Shown here: one piece after another, positions 43,707 through 52,724 of the stretch
How the letters are laid out: the number at the start of each line of letters is the position of its first letter
How positions within the stretch are numbered: position 1 is the stretch's first letter
Source of the DNA: an uncultured Eubacteriales bacterium
GTDB lineage: Bacteria > Bacillota > Clostridia > Oscillospirales > Butyricicoccaceae
Length of the DNA: 64,000 nt
NCBI GenBank assembly: GCA_910579575.1
Contig: CAJTUM010000007.1
Span: 1-64,000 of the forward strand
Reading direction: 5' to 3'
Notes under the pieces: generated by a model
The model's database searches: none
Seen by the model: the letters and a program-made list of their open reading frames with translations, nothing else
What the model was told of the DNA's origin: nothing
Made by a program: the position numbers and the translations under genes

Positions 43707-44371
43707 GAGAGTTTTTGGCGGAATATGGCCAGATGCTGGCCCAAGGCGCCGGGGAAACGTTATATATGACGGCGGCGGCCCTGTTTTTTTCCTATCTGCT
43801 GGGTTTGCCTCTGGGGGTGCTGACGACAGTGACGGCTCAGGAGGGTCTGCGGCCCAATCGAGTTATAAACGGCCTGTTGGAATGGTTGACAGGGCTGACC
43901 CGTTCGATTCCTTTTGTCATCCTGATGATCGCCGTCATTCCCCTGACCCGGCTGATTGCTGGGACCAGTATTGGCCCTACGGCGGCTGTGGCGCCTTTGG
44001 TGATCGGCGCGGCGCCTTTTGCAGGGCGGATGACAGAGAGCGCTCTAAAGGAGGCGGACCCTGCCGCAGTGGAATCCGCCCAGGCTATGGGGGCTACCAA
44101 TTGGCAGATTATCTGCAAGGTGCTGCTGCCCGAGGCGGCGCCCGCCCTGCTGCGAGGCTGCTCGATTACCGCCGTGACCCTGGTGGGGTATTCCGCCATG
44201 GCCGGCATTGTGGGCGGCAGAGGGCTGGGGGATATCGCTATCCGCTATGGCTATCACCGGTATGAATATGGCGTGATGCTGGCGACCATCCTGTTGTTGG
44301 CCTGTATCGTCCAGGTCGTCCAGGGCCTGTTTAGCCTGTTGGTCCGGCAGATTGACAAACGGAATCGATAA
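43703..44371 (+). CDS. metI: Methionine ABC transporter permease
   Basis: A 222-residue permease with five hydrophobic segments and the EAA loop ESAQAMGATNWQIICKVLLPEAAPALL (about 130-156). LTGLTRSIPFVILMIAVIPLTRLIAGTSIGPTAAVAPL is diagnostic of MetI. Its ATG overlaps the metN stop, giving translational coupling. Confidence 0.94.
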   Translation: MREFLAEYGQMLAQGAGETLYMTAAALFFSYLLGLPLGVLTTVTAQEGLRPNRVINGLLEWLTGLTRSIPFVILMIAVIPLTRLIAGTSIGPTAAVAPLVIGAAPFAGRMTESALKEADPAAVESAQAMGATNWQIICKVLLPEAAPALLRGCSITAVTLVGYSAMAGIVGGRGLGDIAIRYGYHRYEYGVMLATILLLACIVQVVQGLFSLLVRQIDKRNR

Positions 44372-44453
44372 CCAAAGGACCTTTTGCGGCGAAAGCGGCA
44401 AGAACAAAATACGATTAAACAGAAAAATATAACCATAAATGGAGGGAAACACG

Positions 44454-45308
44454 ATGAAAACGAATTTTTGGAAAAAAGCGGCGGCGCTGACCGCGGCGGC
44501 CGGCCTGACTCTTTGCCTGGCGGCCTGTTCCCAGCAGAAGAAAGAAGAGGGAAAGCCCGAGCAGACTGACAACGGAGACGCCGGCCAGACTGTGACGCTG
44601 AAGGTGGGAGCCAGCCCTTCGCCTCACAGCCAGCTGCTGGAGCAGGCCAAGCCCATTTTGGCGGAACAAGGGATCACGCTGGAAATCCAGCAGTTTACCG
44701 ATTATATCCTGCCCAACGAGGCGTTGGAGCAGGAGGAGCTGGACGCCAATTTCTTTCAGCATCAGCCCTATCTGGAGGAATTCAACCAAAAGCATGGGAC
44801 CCATCTTGTTTCGTTGGGCGCCGTCCATTTTGAAGCCATGGGCATTTACGGCGGCAAATGCGACAGCCTGGAGCAGCTGCCGCAGGGCGCCAAAGTGGGC
44901 GTGCCCAGCGACGTGACCAACGAGGCGCGGGCCTTGCAGCTGCTGGCGGATAAGGGGCTGATTGCGCTGAAAGAGGGCGCGGGTCTGGAGGCCACGGCCA
45001 AGGACATTGTGGAAAACCCAAAGGAAATTCAGATCGTGGAGATGGAAGCGGCCAACCTGCCCCGGAGCCTGCCCGATTTGGATATCGCGGTCGTCAACGG
45101 CAATTATGCCATTGACGGTCAAGTGATCGACCGGCTGATTGAAAGCGAGAGCGCCCAGAGCGAAGCGGCTCAGACCTTTGCCAATATTGTAGCCGTCCGG
45201 GAGGGAGACGACAGGCCCGAGCTGAAAAAACTGCTGGAGGCCCTGCAAAGCCAGCCGATCGAAGCGTATATCGCCGAGGAATACAGCACGGTTTTCCCAG
45301 CTTTTTAG
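44454..45308 (+). CDS. metQ: Methionine-binding lipoprotein (NlpA/MetQ)
   Basis: A 284-residue lipoprotein: signal peptide with lipobox LAAC (about 22-25), then the NlpA fold (KVGASPSPHSQLLEQAKPILAEQGITLEIQQFTDYILPNEALEQEELDANFFQHQPYLEEFN). It binds methionine outside the membrane. The ATG at 44454 follows GGAGGGA. It is the last gene of the T-box operon. Confidence 0.95.
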   Translation: MKTNFWKKAAALTAAAGLTLCLAACSQQKKEEGKPEQTDNGDAGQTVTLKVGASPSPHSQLLEQAKPILAEQGITLEIQQFTDYILPNEALEQEELDANFFQHQPYLEEFNQKHGTHLVSLGAVHFEAMGIYGGKCDSLEQLPQGAKVGVPSDVTNEARALQLLADKGLIALKEGAGLEATAKDIVENPKEIQIVEMEAANLPRSLPDLDIAVVNGNYAIDGQVIDRLIESESAQSEAAQTFANIVAVREGDDRPELKKLLEALQSQPIEAYIAEEYSTVFPAF

Positions 45309-45325
45309 GGAAACTGGCTTCAAAC

Positions 45326-45358
45326 AAAGGCGCTATGGCTGAGCCATAGCGCCTTTAT
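45326..45358 (+). terminator. Terminator of metNIQ
   Basis: AAAGGCGCTATGGC / GCCATAGCGCCTTT with loop TGA, then ATTAT. Confidence 0.85.
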
Positions 45359-45384
45359 TATGCCTTTATATAATAAGGTAGAGT

Positions 45385-46554
45385 TCATGGGATTTCCGCT
45401 TCGTTCAGCGAGCTGGCGTAATCGGTCCGGCCTGGGCCGTTGCACTGTTCGCAGAAAATAAAGAGGCGGTTTCCGGGTTTCCAATCAGGCAGGGCCAGCC
45501 GGGCCTCGCCTTCCGGCGACAGCGGGAGCGCGATATTGCCGTAATGCGTCGGGCGCAGCTTCTCGTCCAGCGCCAGGGCGGAAATTCGCTCGTTGGGCGC
45601 GGTTTCCAGGTTGAAAACCGGGGCGTTTTGATAGGGGATGACCAGCGTATCCCCCGCTCGCCGGATTTTGCCCAAAGAAAAGCCGTCCCGGTCTTGGTCG
45701 TGAAGAGTCAGCTTCCAGCAGGCGTTTTTTCGCTTCATGAGGGGGACGGGGGAGAGGAAAGCGGTTCCTCGCGGCGCCGTCCGGGTTTTGCCGCCGGGGC
45801 CGGAGACAAACAGCGCCCGGCTGGGGTTGAGATAGAGGGCCGGCCGGGCGAAAAATTTCATGGTCGTAGGGGAGCGCAGCAGCCCGCCAAAATGGGTGAG
45901 CACAATGGAAACCTCCACAGAGCGGTTGAAAACCTGCTCAAAGGTTCGGGTCCACCACTCTTGCTCCGCAATATACGTCCGTTTGCGGCGAAAGCCATAG
46001 TCCTCCCGCTCGGCCTCTTCTGCGGACAGGAAAAACACCCGATCCCCCTGTAAAATATCCGGCGCCGCCGGCAGGGGCGGCAAAACGGAGTTATAGGCAT
46101 CCCGTTTAGGGCGATAAGCCGGGTCGCTTTGGTAGACGGCCAGCAGAGAATCTCTTTCGCCGGCGGCCAGGCAGGCTTGGGAGAACTGGAGGCACCAGCG
46201 GCGGGCGGCGCTGTCCCGCCAGACAGACGAGGGGGCCGCCTCCGCTTTTTCTGGGTTGGGCTGCCGATCAAAGGTCAGATAGCAATCCCGCCGGATTTGG
46301 CCGCTGACCGGATGATCCCCCAGCAGATCGTCGGACAGCAGCAAGAGAGGGCGGCCCTCGAAAAGCCGGTCGGCGTCGTCCCGATAGCCCTCTCCGGCGC
46401 TCTGCCGGCACAGGACCCGCCAAAGGATGGGCGGCCGCTCCGGCCCCTCTGCGGCGCCCAGCCAGATATATTGATACCCCCGCCGCCGTCTGTAGCCGGA
46501 GATGGGGCCGGTTCCCAAGGCCATGGCCGGGATTTTGCGGAATTTCTCAAACAT
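45385..46554 (-). CDS. DUF6273-like hypothetical protein
   Basis: A 389-residue protein. Motifs such as PILWRVLCRQ, PLLLLSDDLL, DRVFFLSAEEAEREDYGF and WWTRTF resemble the WRVL...VFLLSxxEV pattern of the DUF6273 family found in Clostridial surface and cytoplasmic proteins of unknown role. No signal peptide is seen. The ATG at 46554 has AGGAG twelve bases upstream; an alternative TTG at 46566 directly touches that site. It is downstream of the DUF3048 gene on the same strand (37-bp gap), possibly cotranscribed. Confidence 0.65.
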   Translation of the reverse strand: MFEKFRKIPAMALGTGPISGYRRRRGYQYIWLGAAEGPERPPILWRVLCRQSAGEGYRDDADRLFEGRPLLLLSDDLLGDHPVSGQIRRDCYLTFDRQPNPEKAEAAPSSVWRDSAARRWCLQFSQACLAAGERDSLLAVYQSDPAYRPKRDAYNSVLPPLPAAPDILQGDRVFFLSAEEAEREDYGFRRKRTYIAEQEWWTRTFEQVFNRSVEVSIVLTHFGGLLRSPTTMKFFARPALYLNPSRALFVSGPGGKTRTAPRGTAFLSPVPLMKRKNACWKLTLHDQDRDGFSLGKIRRAGDTLVIPYQNAPVFNLETAPNERISALALDEKLRPTHYGNIALPLSPEGEARLALPDWKPGNRLFIFCEQCNGPGRTDYASSLNEAEIP

Positions 46555-46591
46555 AGCGGCATTCAACTCCTATCAGGGAATAGGGCGGGCC

Positions 46592-47692
46592 TCACTCGAT
46601 TATAACGTCGGACCCCGTAGCCACGCAGCTGATAAAGCTGTTTCCCGGCGCCAGCTTCAGCGGTTTGCCCGCCTCGTCCAGCAGGCGCAGGGGCTGGTCG
46701 TAGGAATCCCTCTCCCAGGTAATGGGGACCCATCTGCCGCCGCAGCAATAAAAGCCCTGCCCCTGGCCGGTGGAGGTCACCTCCACCAAGGCCAAGTCGC
46801 TGCCCGGCACGTCGGACAAGGGCATTCGCAGGATAATCAGGTTGGTAACGGCTGTTTGTTTGTCATAATAGGCGTCCATCTGGGGTTGGCCGTATTGATA
46901 GCGCAGGTATTGGCCGCTTTGGGGGTCATATTCAAACCAGGGCTTGTGCCGGTTGGAGAAGGTCAGCGTCGCCTTGTTGGCGAAAGCGCCGTCGGAGGCG
47001 CTGTGGTTCGGGTCAAACGTGAAGACGGTTCCTTGGTTTTTTCGAGTCAGGTCCCGGTTTAGGCCGGCCAAAGCTTCTTCGATGCGGGGGCCGCTGGTGA
47101 CGACGCTGTGTTCCAGACCGACGGATTTGCGGCGGGAAGCGTCCCGAACATACAGGGAGCCTTCGTAGCCGCCCCGGATGCCGTCCATATCGATCAGGTC
47201 TTTTCGCCGGCCAATCAGGTCGTAGGCAGGCACGCTGCCGCCGAAATGCAGATAAGCGGCTTCAAAGCCTTGGGCCAGATCGATAAAATAAGGCCGGGCG
47301 GAGCGCACAGAACCCAGAGCCTCCAGTTTGGCGGGGTTTTGGAACAGAGCCATGAAGCGGGTAATGCGGCCTTCGACGATCATCTCAATCAGGATATCCG
47401 CCTGGGAAATGCCCCACTGAGGCAGGCTGTTATAGCTGTTGCTCACCATCACTGCCACGGGGATGCGGGCGGCGGTCTCTTCGTCGACGCCGTCTTCCAA
47501 GCCAGTCAAGGGGTTCAGAGGCCCGGCGGGCTCCGGTTCCAGCTGGGGCTCCGGCTCCGGTTTTGCCTCCAGGTCTGGCAAAGGGATTTCCGGCGGCGGG
47601 TCTGTGGGCTGCTCCGCCGGGCGGGCGCAGCAGGCCAGGCTGAGCGACAGAACAAAGCAAAGAAAAAGGGCAGGCAAACGCTTTTGGAACAT
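46592..47692 (-). CDS. DUF3048 lipoprotein (YerB-like)
   Basis: A 366-residue lipoprotein with lipobox LACC (about 19-22), then a Pro/Glu linker (PEPEPQLEPEPAGP) and the DUF3048 domain: ARIPVAVMVSNSYNSLPQWGISQADILIEMIVEGRITRFMALF and SVRSARPYFIDLAQGFEA. The family is widely found in Firmicutes envelopes and is thought to act on cell-wall-related substrates, but function is not proven. The ATG at 47692 follows GAGGAGG. Confidence 0.9.
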   Translation of the reverse strand: MFQKRLPALFLCFVLSLSLACCARPAEQPTDPPPEIPLPDLEAKPEPEPQLEPEPAGPLNPLTGLEDGVDEETAARIPVAVMVSNSYNSLPQWGISQADILIEMIVEGRITRFMALFQNPAKLEALGSVRSARPYFIDLAQGFEAAYLHFGGSVPAYDLIGRRKDLIDMDGIRGGYEGSLYVRDASRRKSVGLEHSVVTSGPRIEEALAGLNRDLTRKNQGTVFTFDPNHSASDGAFANKATLTFSNRHKPWFEYDPQSGQYLRYQYGQPQMDAYYDKQTAVTNLIILRMPLSDVPGSDLALVEVTSTGQGQGFYCCGGRWVPITWERDSYDQPLRLLDEAGKPLKLAPGNSFISCVATGSDVIIE

Positions 47693-47879
47693 CAGAAACG
47701 CCTCCTCGTTTTGGGTTTGGGGCTTTCGTTACCTTTCTGCCCGCTTGGATAGCGCGTCCAACGAAGCAGGCAAGCTCGATACTCCATATCAGAAGAGCGA
47801 CGGCGACGACAAGCCGGAAAGCGCCGTCGGCGGCGCTGCGGCAAAGGGGCCGGACGCAAAGCGATAGGGCGCCGCAAGG

Positions 47880-48428
47880 TCATTCCTGCTGAAAGGTATC
47901 GGAAAGCAGAATTTTCAGGATGTCGTTGTAAATCTTTTCTGCATCTTTGCGGAAATTCTGCTCCAACAGGGCGCACTGGCGGCTGTTCATCACCATCACA
48001 TCCAGGGCCAGCACGGGAGCGTCGTGGTCGTTGATGGCCAAACGGACCTGATACGAGCCGTCCGAGCCTTGGGTATGGCTGGTTTCCAACGAGCTTTCCC
48101 GACGGATTTTGCGCACGACCCGAATGACGGCGGCCTGGGCCTTGTCTTTGACGCTCATCCGAAGGTCGCCTTCAAAGATTTTGGCGGCCTCGCGTCCCAG
48201 AGGGGTGACGTCGTACAGGGCTTTTCCATCCGGATCCTCCATGCGGCGGACGTGGCCCGTCTGCCGCAGCTCGGCAAAGGCTTCGGAAAATTCAAAGTAC
48301 CCGAACGCGTCGTCGATCAGGCAGACGTCCAGCAAATCCGGCTCGCTGATGGGGAAGGGCAAATGGCTCATAGCGAACAGAATAAAATATTTGATGTCGT
48401 TTTTATCGCGGAGATAACCCATGCTCAT
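47880..48428 (-). CDS. DUF4364 winged-helix protein
   Basis: A 182-residue cytoplasmic protein: DKNDIKYFILFAMSHLPFPISEPDLLDVCLIDDAFGYFEFSEAFAELRQTGHVRRM begins the DUF4364 domain, a winged-helix fold common in Clostridia and assumed to be regulatory. The remaining part has an antiparallel sheet and helix. The start at 48428 (MSMG) has GGAAAG upstream; 48422 is also possible. Its promoter is at 48588-48616, and its leader contains the shared element. Confidence 0.85.
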   Translation of the reverse strand: MSMGYLRDKNDIKYFILFAMSHLPFPISEPDLLDVCLIDDAFGYFEFSEAFAELRQTGHVRRMEDPDGKALYDVTPLGREAAKIFEGDLRMSVKDKAQAAVIRVVRKIRRESSLETSHTQGSDGSYQVRLAINDHDAPVLALDVMVMNSRQCALLEQNFRKDAEKIYNDILKILLSDTFQQE

Positions 48429-48471
48429 AGCGGCTTTCCAGCCCCGCCCCTTCCGTGGGTTCAGGGCCTTT

Positions 48472-48521
48472 CCTTTCTGTTTGGATGGATTCCCAGACGA
48501 GCGAATCGCCGAAAATCGGTT
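48472..48521 (-). other. Shared leader element, copy upstream of DUF4364
   Basis: On the minus strand AACCGATTTTCGGCGATTCG, CTCGTCTGGG, AATCCAT and CAGAAAGG follow in order, as in the copy at 17031-17082. It lies within the inferred transcript leader of 48581-48429. Confidence 0.6.
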
Positions 48522-48587
48522 GGAAGTCGGTTTGCGCCGCTCGGCGCGCCCTGCTCGCGGCAAGTCCTTCCTGTTGTCCTTATGGAT

Positions 48588-48616
48588 ATTGTACCACAGG
48601 CAGGGGATAAATACAA
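48588..48616 (-). promoter_or_regulatory. Promoter of the DUF4364 gene
   Basis: Minus strand: TTGTAT (48616-48611), 17 bp, TACAAT (48593-48588). Confidence 0.65.
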
Positions 48617-48733
48617 AGAAAGAAAAGGCGAAACCCGGAGCGCATGAAAGGCCGTTTTGCGCCGCGGCGGCACAAAACGGGCCGGAAGCCAATAGAATGG
48701 CAATATAAAATGGCAATAAGGTGGCGATATGCA

Positions 48734-49393
48734 ATGAAAGAACAACTGTTGCAAACCGGTTATACCTGGGGGAGGCAAGTGGTGCTGCGCTGCCAGGCCC
48801 GATACCCGCAGCTGGAGGCCGGGGAGCTGCCCGGCTTTGAAGGCGTCCTTTCCCAATATTACGCCGCGTATGCGCGGGACAAAATCAACAACTTAGCTCG
48901 GGGCTGGTACCCCGCCGCCTGCGCTTCCTGCCGCCGGATGGGGCCTTACGGCGGATTTTCGCCTCTGGAGGCCCAGTGCGAATACACGGTAATGTATAAT
49001 CGAGGCGGTTATTATTCGGCGTTTTTTGATACATATGTCCGGCAGGACGGCCGGGATCTGGCCGCCGGGAGGCAAAGCGGCGTCTTTTGGACAGGCGCTG
49101 GGCGGATGGTTCCTCTTTCGGCCCTGTTTCGCCCAGGGTATCCGTATCGTCAGGTCATTCTGCGATGCGTGCAGGAGGAAACCGCCCGCCAAGCGGGGCG
49201 GGACCCAGGCGCCTTTTATGTGGATTGGCCCACGCTGGTGAACAAAGGGCTGGACGAGCGAAACTATTACTTAGCCGACGACGGTCTGGTGATCTACTAT
49301 CCCCGCCGAGCCTTGGGGCCTTCTTCCACAGGGCTCCCGTCCTTTCTTATCCCTTACGCCGCCTTCGGCAGCGGATTGGGGCCAGAACTATAG
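48734..49393 (+). CDS. DUF3298 domain protein (RsiV-like)
   Basis: A 219-residue protein: QCEYTVMYNRGGYYSAFFDTYVRQDGRD and PLSALFRPGYPYRQVILRCVQEETARQ...FYVDWPTL...YYLADDGLVIYYPRRALGPSSTGLPSFLIPY match the DUF3298 fold (RsiV/PdaC lysozyme-binding type). Classical members are anchored or secreted; here no signal peptide or TM is visible, which is odd. The ATG at 48734 follows AAGGTGG. It is divergent from the DUF4364 gene. Confidence 0.82.
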   Translation: MKEQLLQTGYTWGRQVVLRCQARYPQLEAGELPGFEGVLSQYYAAYARDKINNLARGWYPAACASCRRMGPYGGFSPLEAQCEYTVMYNRGGYYSAFFDTYVRQDGRDLAAGRQSGVFWTGAGRMVPLSALFRPGYPYRQVILRCVQEETARQAGRDPGAFYVDWPTLVNKGLDERNYYLADDGLVIYYPRRALGPSSTGLPSFLIPYAAFGSGLGPEL

Positions 49394-49591
49394 AGGCAGA
49401 GGGGGCGCCGTTTTACCCGCGCAAATTTTTGCATCAGGCCGGCGGAGCAGGGCCCCGTTCTTTTGAAGGAACGAAGCCCCTCTGCCGGCGGGGGATTTCT
49501 GCGCTCTGGCTCCGGCCAGGGGCCGGCGCGCAGGAATCGGACTCGCCTGCGCGGCGCGCGTCGGTCGGCCTTCTTCGGCCCTGGCCCGGCC

Positions 49592-49621
49592 TTGCCGACG
49601 GGAGAGGGAATGTGGTATAAT
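49592..49621 (+). promoter_or_regulatory. Promoter of the signal-peptidase-like gene
   Basis: TTGCCG (49592-49597), 18 bp, TATAAT (49616-49621). The preceding 49394-49590 stretch holds only GC-rich palindromic sequence. Confidence 0.6.
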
Positions 49622-49663
49622 TCAATCCATAGACGGCAATTTATGCACGGGCGGTGTAGGAAT

Positions 49664-50251
49664 ATGGAAGAAAAAAGAATGGGCGGGAAAATTGGCGGGA
49701 TCTTGGGCTGGGTGTTGGCGATTGGCGTTGGGCTGGCGCTGGCGGCGGCGACTTATGTGGGTTTTTTTGCCAATTGCCTGCTGCCAAGCTTTTGCGGTTA
49801 TCAGCTGAGCCCGGTGCTTCAGCGCGATATGGGCCAAGCTCTGCCGGAGGGCGGTTTGGCGGTGGTGGACCTGCGGTCCATGCCAGAACAGGACGAAGCG
49901 GCGGCCTATCGGGACGACGAGGGCCGAATGCGCTTTGGCAGGCTGTGCGGCAGAGAGGGAGAAGACTTTTTGCTCAAAGCCGACCTGAGCCAGCAGACGG
50001 AAACGCTGACGCCGGACCGGCTTGCCGGCGCGGTGCGTTTCTATGTGTCCGGCCTGGGCGGGCTGGTAACGACCCTGGAAACCTATCGCTTGACGGTGGC
50101 GGCTACGGCGGCTGTCTATATCCTGGCGCTGCTGGCGGCGCTCTTTACCCGGGGCAAACGCCGCCGGCAACGTCGCCGCCGGGAGCTGGTAGAACTTTTT
50201 GCCTTTTATGGCGAAAAATACGATATGGAGGAAGCGGATATCGATTATTGA
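49664..50251 (+). CDS. Signal-peptidase (S26)-like membrane protein, probably inactive
   Basis: A 195-residue protein with a membrane segment at about 13-35 and a second at about 138-155, flanking an outside domain and a basic tail. GYQLSPVLQRDMGQALPEGGLAVVD (about 44-68) aligns with the S26 motif VxSGSMxPxxxxGxLVxV, but the nucleophile Ser is replaced by Asp (QRDM), and no clear catalytic Lys or His is seen. It is therefore likely a non-catalytic paralogue of the SipW/signal-peptidase family; another possibility is an unrelated membrane protein. Start is uncertain: ATG 49664 (GTAGGA upstream) or ATG 49643. Confidence 0.6.
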   Translation: MEEKRMGGKIGGILGWVLAIGVGLALAAATYVGFFANCLLPSFCGYQLSPVLQRDMGQALPEGGLAVVDLRSMPEQDEAAAYRDDEGRMRFGRLCGREGEDFLLKADLSQQTETLTPDRLAGAVRFYVSGLGGLVTTLETYRLTVAATAAVYILALLAALFTRGKRRRQRRRRELVELFAFYGEKYDMEEADIDY

Positions 50252-50289
50252 TCCCCTTTTTCGGCGGATCGCGGCGCAAATATTTCAGG

Positions 50290-50317
50290 AATAGTCCCGT
50301 CGCGGGACTATTTTTTT
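50290..50317 (+). terminator. Intrinsic terminator
   Basis: AATAGTCCCG / CGGGACTATT with loop TCG, then a run of T. Confidence 0.92.
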
Positions 50318-50520
50318 GCCGGCCTTTTCAAAGAGACAAAAGGGATTTCGACAGAACGCCGTCCGCCGGCGTCGCTGGGGCGGAAGCCTTGAAAACAGTT
50401 GGATCAGAGCCGCCGCCGCGCTTTGCGCCGCGGCGGCTTTTCCGCGCCGGCTCCTGGCGTTTTTGCGTTTTGGGATCGACAAAATTTTATGAATATTATG
50501 CAAAAGAATCATGAAAAAAC

Positions 50521-50541
50521 TATGAAAATTACACAAAAAAT
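50521..50541 (+). promoter_or_regulatory. Conserved upstream box, copy 1 (GAAAATTACACAAAAAAT)
   Basis: A 21-bp box of the series described in the findings. The last base is 122 bp before the first base of the -35 hexamer at 50663. A CodY-like 15-mer (AATTTTATGAATATT, 50483-50497) lies just upstream. The rest of 50318-50660 is AT-rich leader DNA without a gene. Confidence 0.6.
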
Positions 50542-50662
50542 AAGCAAAAAGCCAAAAATAGAACTATCAGGTATTGTTGAAAAAGCATAGAAAAGAGCGG
50601 AATAAACTTTGTATAATTGTATGAAATATATAATAATTATAAAGCGAAAGACAAACTTTTTC

Positions 50663-50691
50663 TTGCAATAAAGCGAAACGCCTCATATAAT
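50663..50691 (+). promoter_or_regulatory. Promoter of binding-protein gene 1
   Basis: TTGCAA (50663-50668), 17 bp, TATAAT (50686-50691). A leader hairpin at 50716-50740 (AACGGCGG / CCGCTGTT) precedes the ribosome site. Confidence 0.85.
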
Positions 50692-50766
50692 TGGAGTCAC
50701 GTCCAGCTGGATTTTAACGGCGGTTTGTGAGGCCGCTGTTGAAAAATATTAGATGAGGTGAGAAAC

Positions 50767-52350
50767 ATGAACAAAAAACTGCGGACGCTCAGCCTGCTGC
50801 TGGTTCTGGCCATGGCCTTTGGCCTGTTTGCCGGATGCAGCAAGGAAGAGCAGCAACCCGCCGACGGCGGCGACAAGCCCGCCGCAGGCGACGACGAGAA
50901 GAAGGAAGGCAGTTCTTCCTCCGGCGGCCCCGTCAAGGACAGCATCGTCATCGCCACCGCCAACGAAACCCCGTCTCTTTCTCCCACTGAGCACAACGCC
51001 GTGGCCGGCTCTTACATGAACCTGCTGACTTATAATACCCTGTTCCGGGGCGGCATGGATCTGGAACCCGAACCCGACCTGGTGGAGAGCTATGAAGCCG
51101 TCAGCGAAAACGAATGGCAGTTTAAGATCAAGCAGGGCGTCAAGTTCCACAACGGCGAAACCATGACGGTAGAAGACGTCAAGGCTTCTCTGGAATGGGC
51201 CAAAGGCTTCCCGGAGGTCAGCTTGTACAACGACGATATCGTCAAAGTCGACGTGATCGACGACGAAACCATTCAGATCACCACCCCCGGCCCGGACGCT
51301 ATGCTGCTGAGCAACCTGAGCCACCATGGCAACGCCATCGTGCCCAAAGCGCTGATCGACAGCGGTCATGACTTCAACGCCGAGCCCATCGGCACAGGCC
51401 CGTATAAGTTCGTCAAGTGGAACCGGGGCGACAGCATCGAGTTTGAAGCGTTTGAAGATTTCTTCCGGGGCGCTCCTCCTATCAAGCATATGACATGGAA
51501 GACCATCCCCGAAGGCTCCTCCCGGACCATCGCCTTGGAAGCCGGCGAGATTGATTTCATCGTGGAAGTGGAAGCCATGGACGGCGACCGCCTGAAGAGC
51601 AACGATAAGCTGACCGTCATCGAATACAGCGCCACCAACGAAACCTGGCTGATGCTGAACAACGAGAAGCCCGGCCTGGATAACCAGGACGTGCGCCACG
51701 CCATCAACACGGCCATTGATAAAGACAGCGTCGTGACCGTGGCCTATAACGGCATGGCCACCCCGGCTATCAGCCAAATGCCCATCAACTTTGAGGGCGC
51801 CACCACGGAGAACGCCGACGTTTACGACGTGGAAAAGGCCAAAGAGTGGCTGGATAAATCCGGCGTGGACCCGGCCTCCATTGAAATCGCCATCATCTGC
51901 TCGGACGACACCAAAAAGCGGGGCGGCGAAGTTGTGCAGGCCAACCTGAAGGAAATCGGCATCAACGCCACCATCGAGAGCATGGACCTGGCCACGTATC
52001 TGTCCGTCACCACAGAGGGCAACTTTACGGCGGCCATCGGCGGCTATTCCTCCAGCAACTTATTGGGGTATGTGGTGGGCGTGTACCACTCCGATTCCAT
52101 CAACGCCTCCAACAAGACCCGGCTGAACAACCCGGAAGTCGACGCGCTGATCGACAAGGCCAAGGAAACCCTGGACCCGGCCGAGCGCAAAGTGATTATG
52201 GAAGAGCTGTCCGCGCTGCTGAACGAACTGTGCTCTCAGGCGCCTCTGTGGCAGCCGGTCAGCATGAGAGCCTATGCCGCCGGTCTGCAGGGCGTGCAGG
52301 TCAGCGACAGCGGCACTTTGTATTTTGAAGATTGCTATTGGGCTGAATAA
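50767..52350 (+). CDS. Peptide ABC transporter substrate-binding lipoprotein 1 (SBP family 5)
   Basis: A 527-residue lipoprotein with lipobox FAGC (about 20-23), a Gly/Asp/Lys linker and the DppA/OppA fold. DSIVIATANETPSLSPTEHNAVAGSYMNLLTYNTLFRGG starts the mature domain, and GVKFHNGETMTVEDVKASLEWAKGF and GPYKFVKWNRGDS are family motifs. It belongs to subgroup A with proteins 4 and 5 of this locus. The start at 50767 follows GAGGTGAG; a GTG nine bases earlier is less likely. It is separated from the permease operon by 578 bp and probably transcribed alone. Confidence 0.94.
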   Translation: MNKKLRTLSLLLVLAMAFGLFAGCSKEEQQPADGGDKPAAGDDEKKEGSSSSGGPVKDSIVIATANETPSLSPTEHNAVAGSYMNLLTYNTLFRGGMDLEPEPDLVESYEAVSENEWQFKIKQGVKFHNGETMTVEDVKASLEWAKGFPEVSLYNDDIVKVDVIDDETIQITTPGPDAMLLSNLSHHGNAIVPKALIDSGHDFNAEPIGTGPYKFVKWNRGDSIEFEAFEDFFRGAPPIKHMTWKTIPEGSSRTIALEAGEIDFIVEVEAMDGDRLKSNDKLTVIEYSATNETWLMLNNEKPGLDNQDVRHAINTAIDKDSVVTVAYNGMATPAISQMPINFEGATTENADVYDVEKAKEWLDKSGVDPASIEIAIICSDDTKKRGGEVVQANLKEIGINATIESMDLATYLSVTTEGNFTAAIGGYSSSNLLGYVVGVYHSDSINASNKTRLNNPEVDALIDKAKETLDPAERKVIMEELSALLNELCSQAPLWQPVSMRAYAAGLQGVQVSDSGTLYFEDCYWAE

Positions 52351-52393
52351 GCGTATGCTTGCCAAAGACTGATTTCGATCAGACGGCGGGCCT

Positions 52394-52423
52394 CGCCGCC
52401 CCCGGCTTGCGCCGGGGGCGGCG
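52394..52423 (+). terminator. GC-rich hairpin after binding-protein gene 1
   Basis: A perfect 13-bp stem CGCCGCCCCCGGC / GCCGGGGGCGGCG with loop TTGC. No T-run follows, so it may protect the 3' end instead of terminating. Confidence 0.7.
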
Positions 52424-52554
52424 CCGACATGGGCGAAGCTGGCTGAAGCACAATCGCCTGCCTTTGTCAAATCTTTTTTTATCCGGCTCCGAAGGGACGG
52501 CCGGAGAAAATATGTGCAGATTGCCCAGAGGAAGCGGCGAACAAAAGCGAGTAA

Positions 52555-52575
52555 GATGCAAAATGAACAAAAAAT
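52555..52575 (+). promoter_or_regulatory. Conserved upstream box, copy 2
   Basis: Core GAACAAAAAAT ends 121 bp before the -35 hexamer at 52696. It is the most divergent copy (AAC for CAC). Confidence 0.5.
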
Positions 52576-52695
52576 GAATTTTTCGGCTCGCTGCTGGATT
52601 TGCGAAAATATACAGAGTGCACAAAAAGAAGAGATAAAATTTTACGTTTGGAGCAGAACTGCATAAGAATTGTGAAATAAAACGTAAATTTTCCG

Positions 52696-52724
52696 TTGCA
52701 AAAAGAAATTCGACAGATTATAAT
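52696..52724 (+). promoter_or_regulatory. Promoter of the permease/ATPase operon
   Basis: TTGCAA (52696-52701), 17 bp, TATAAT (52719-52724). The leader to the first ATG is about 200 nt and holds GC-rich palindromes of unknown role. Confidence 0.85.
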
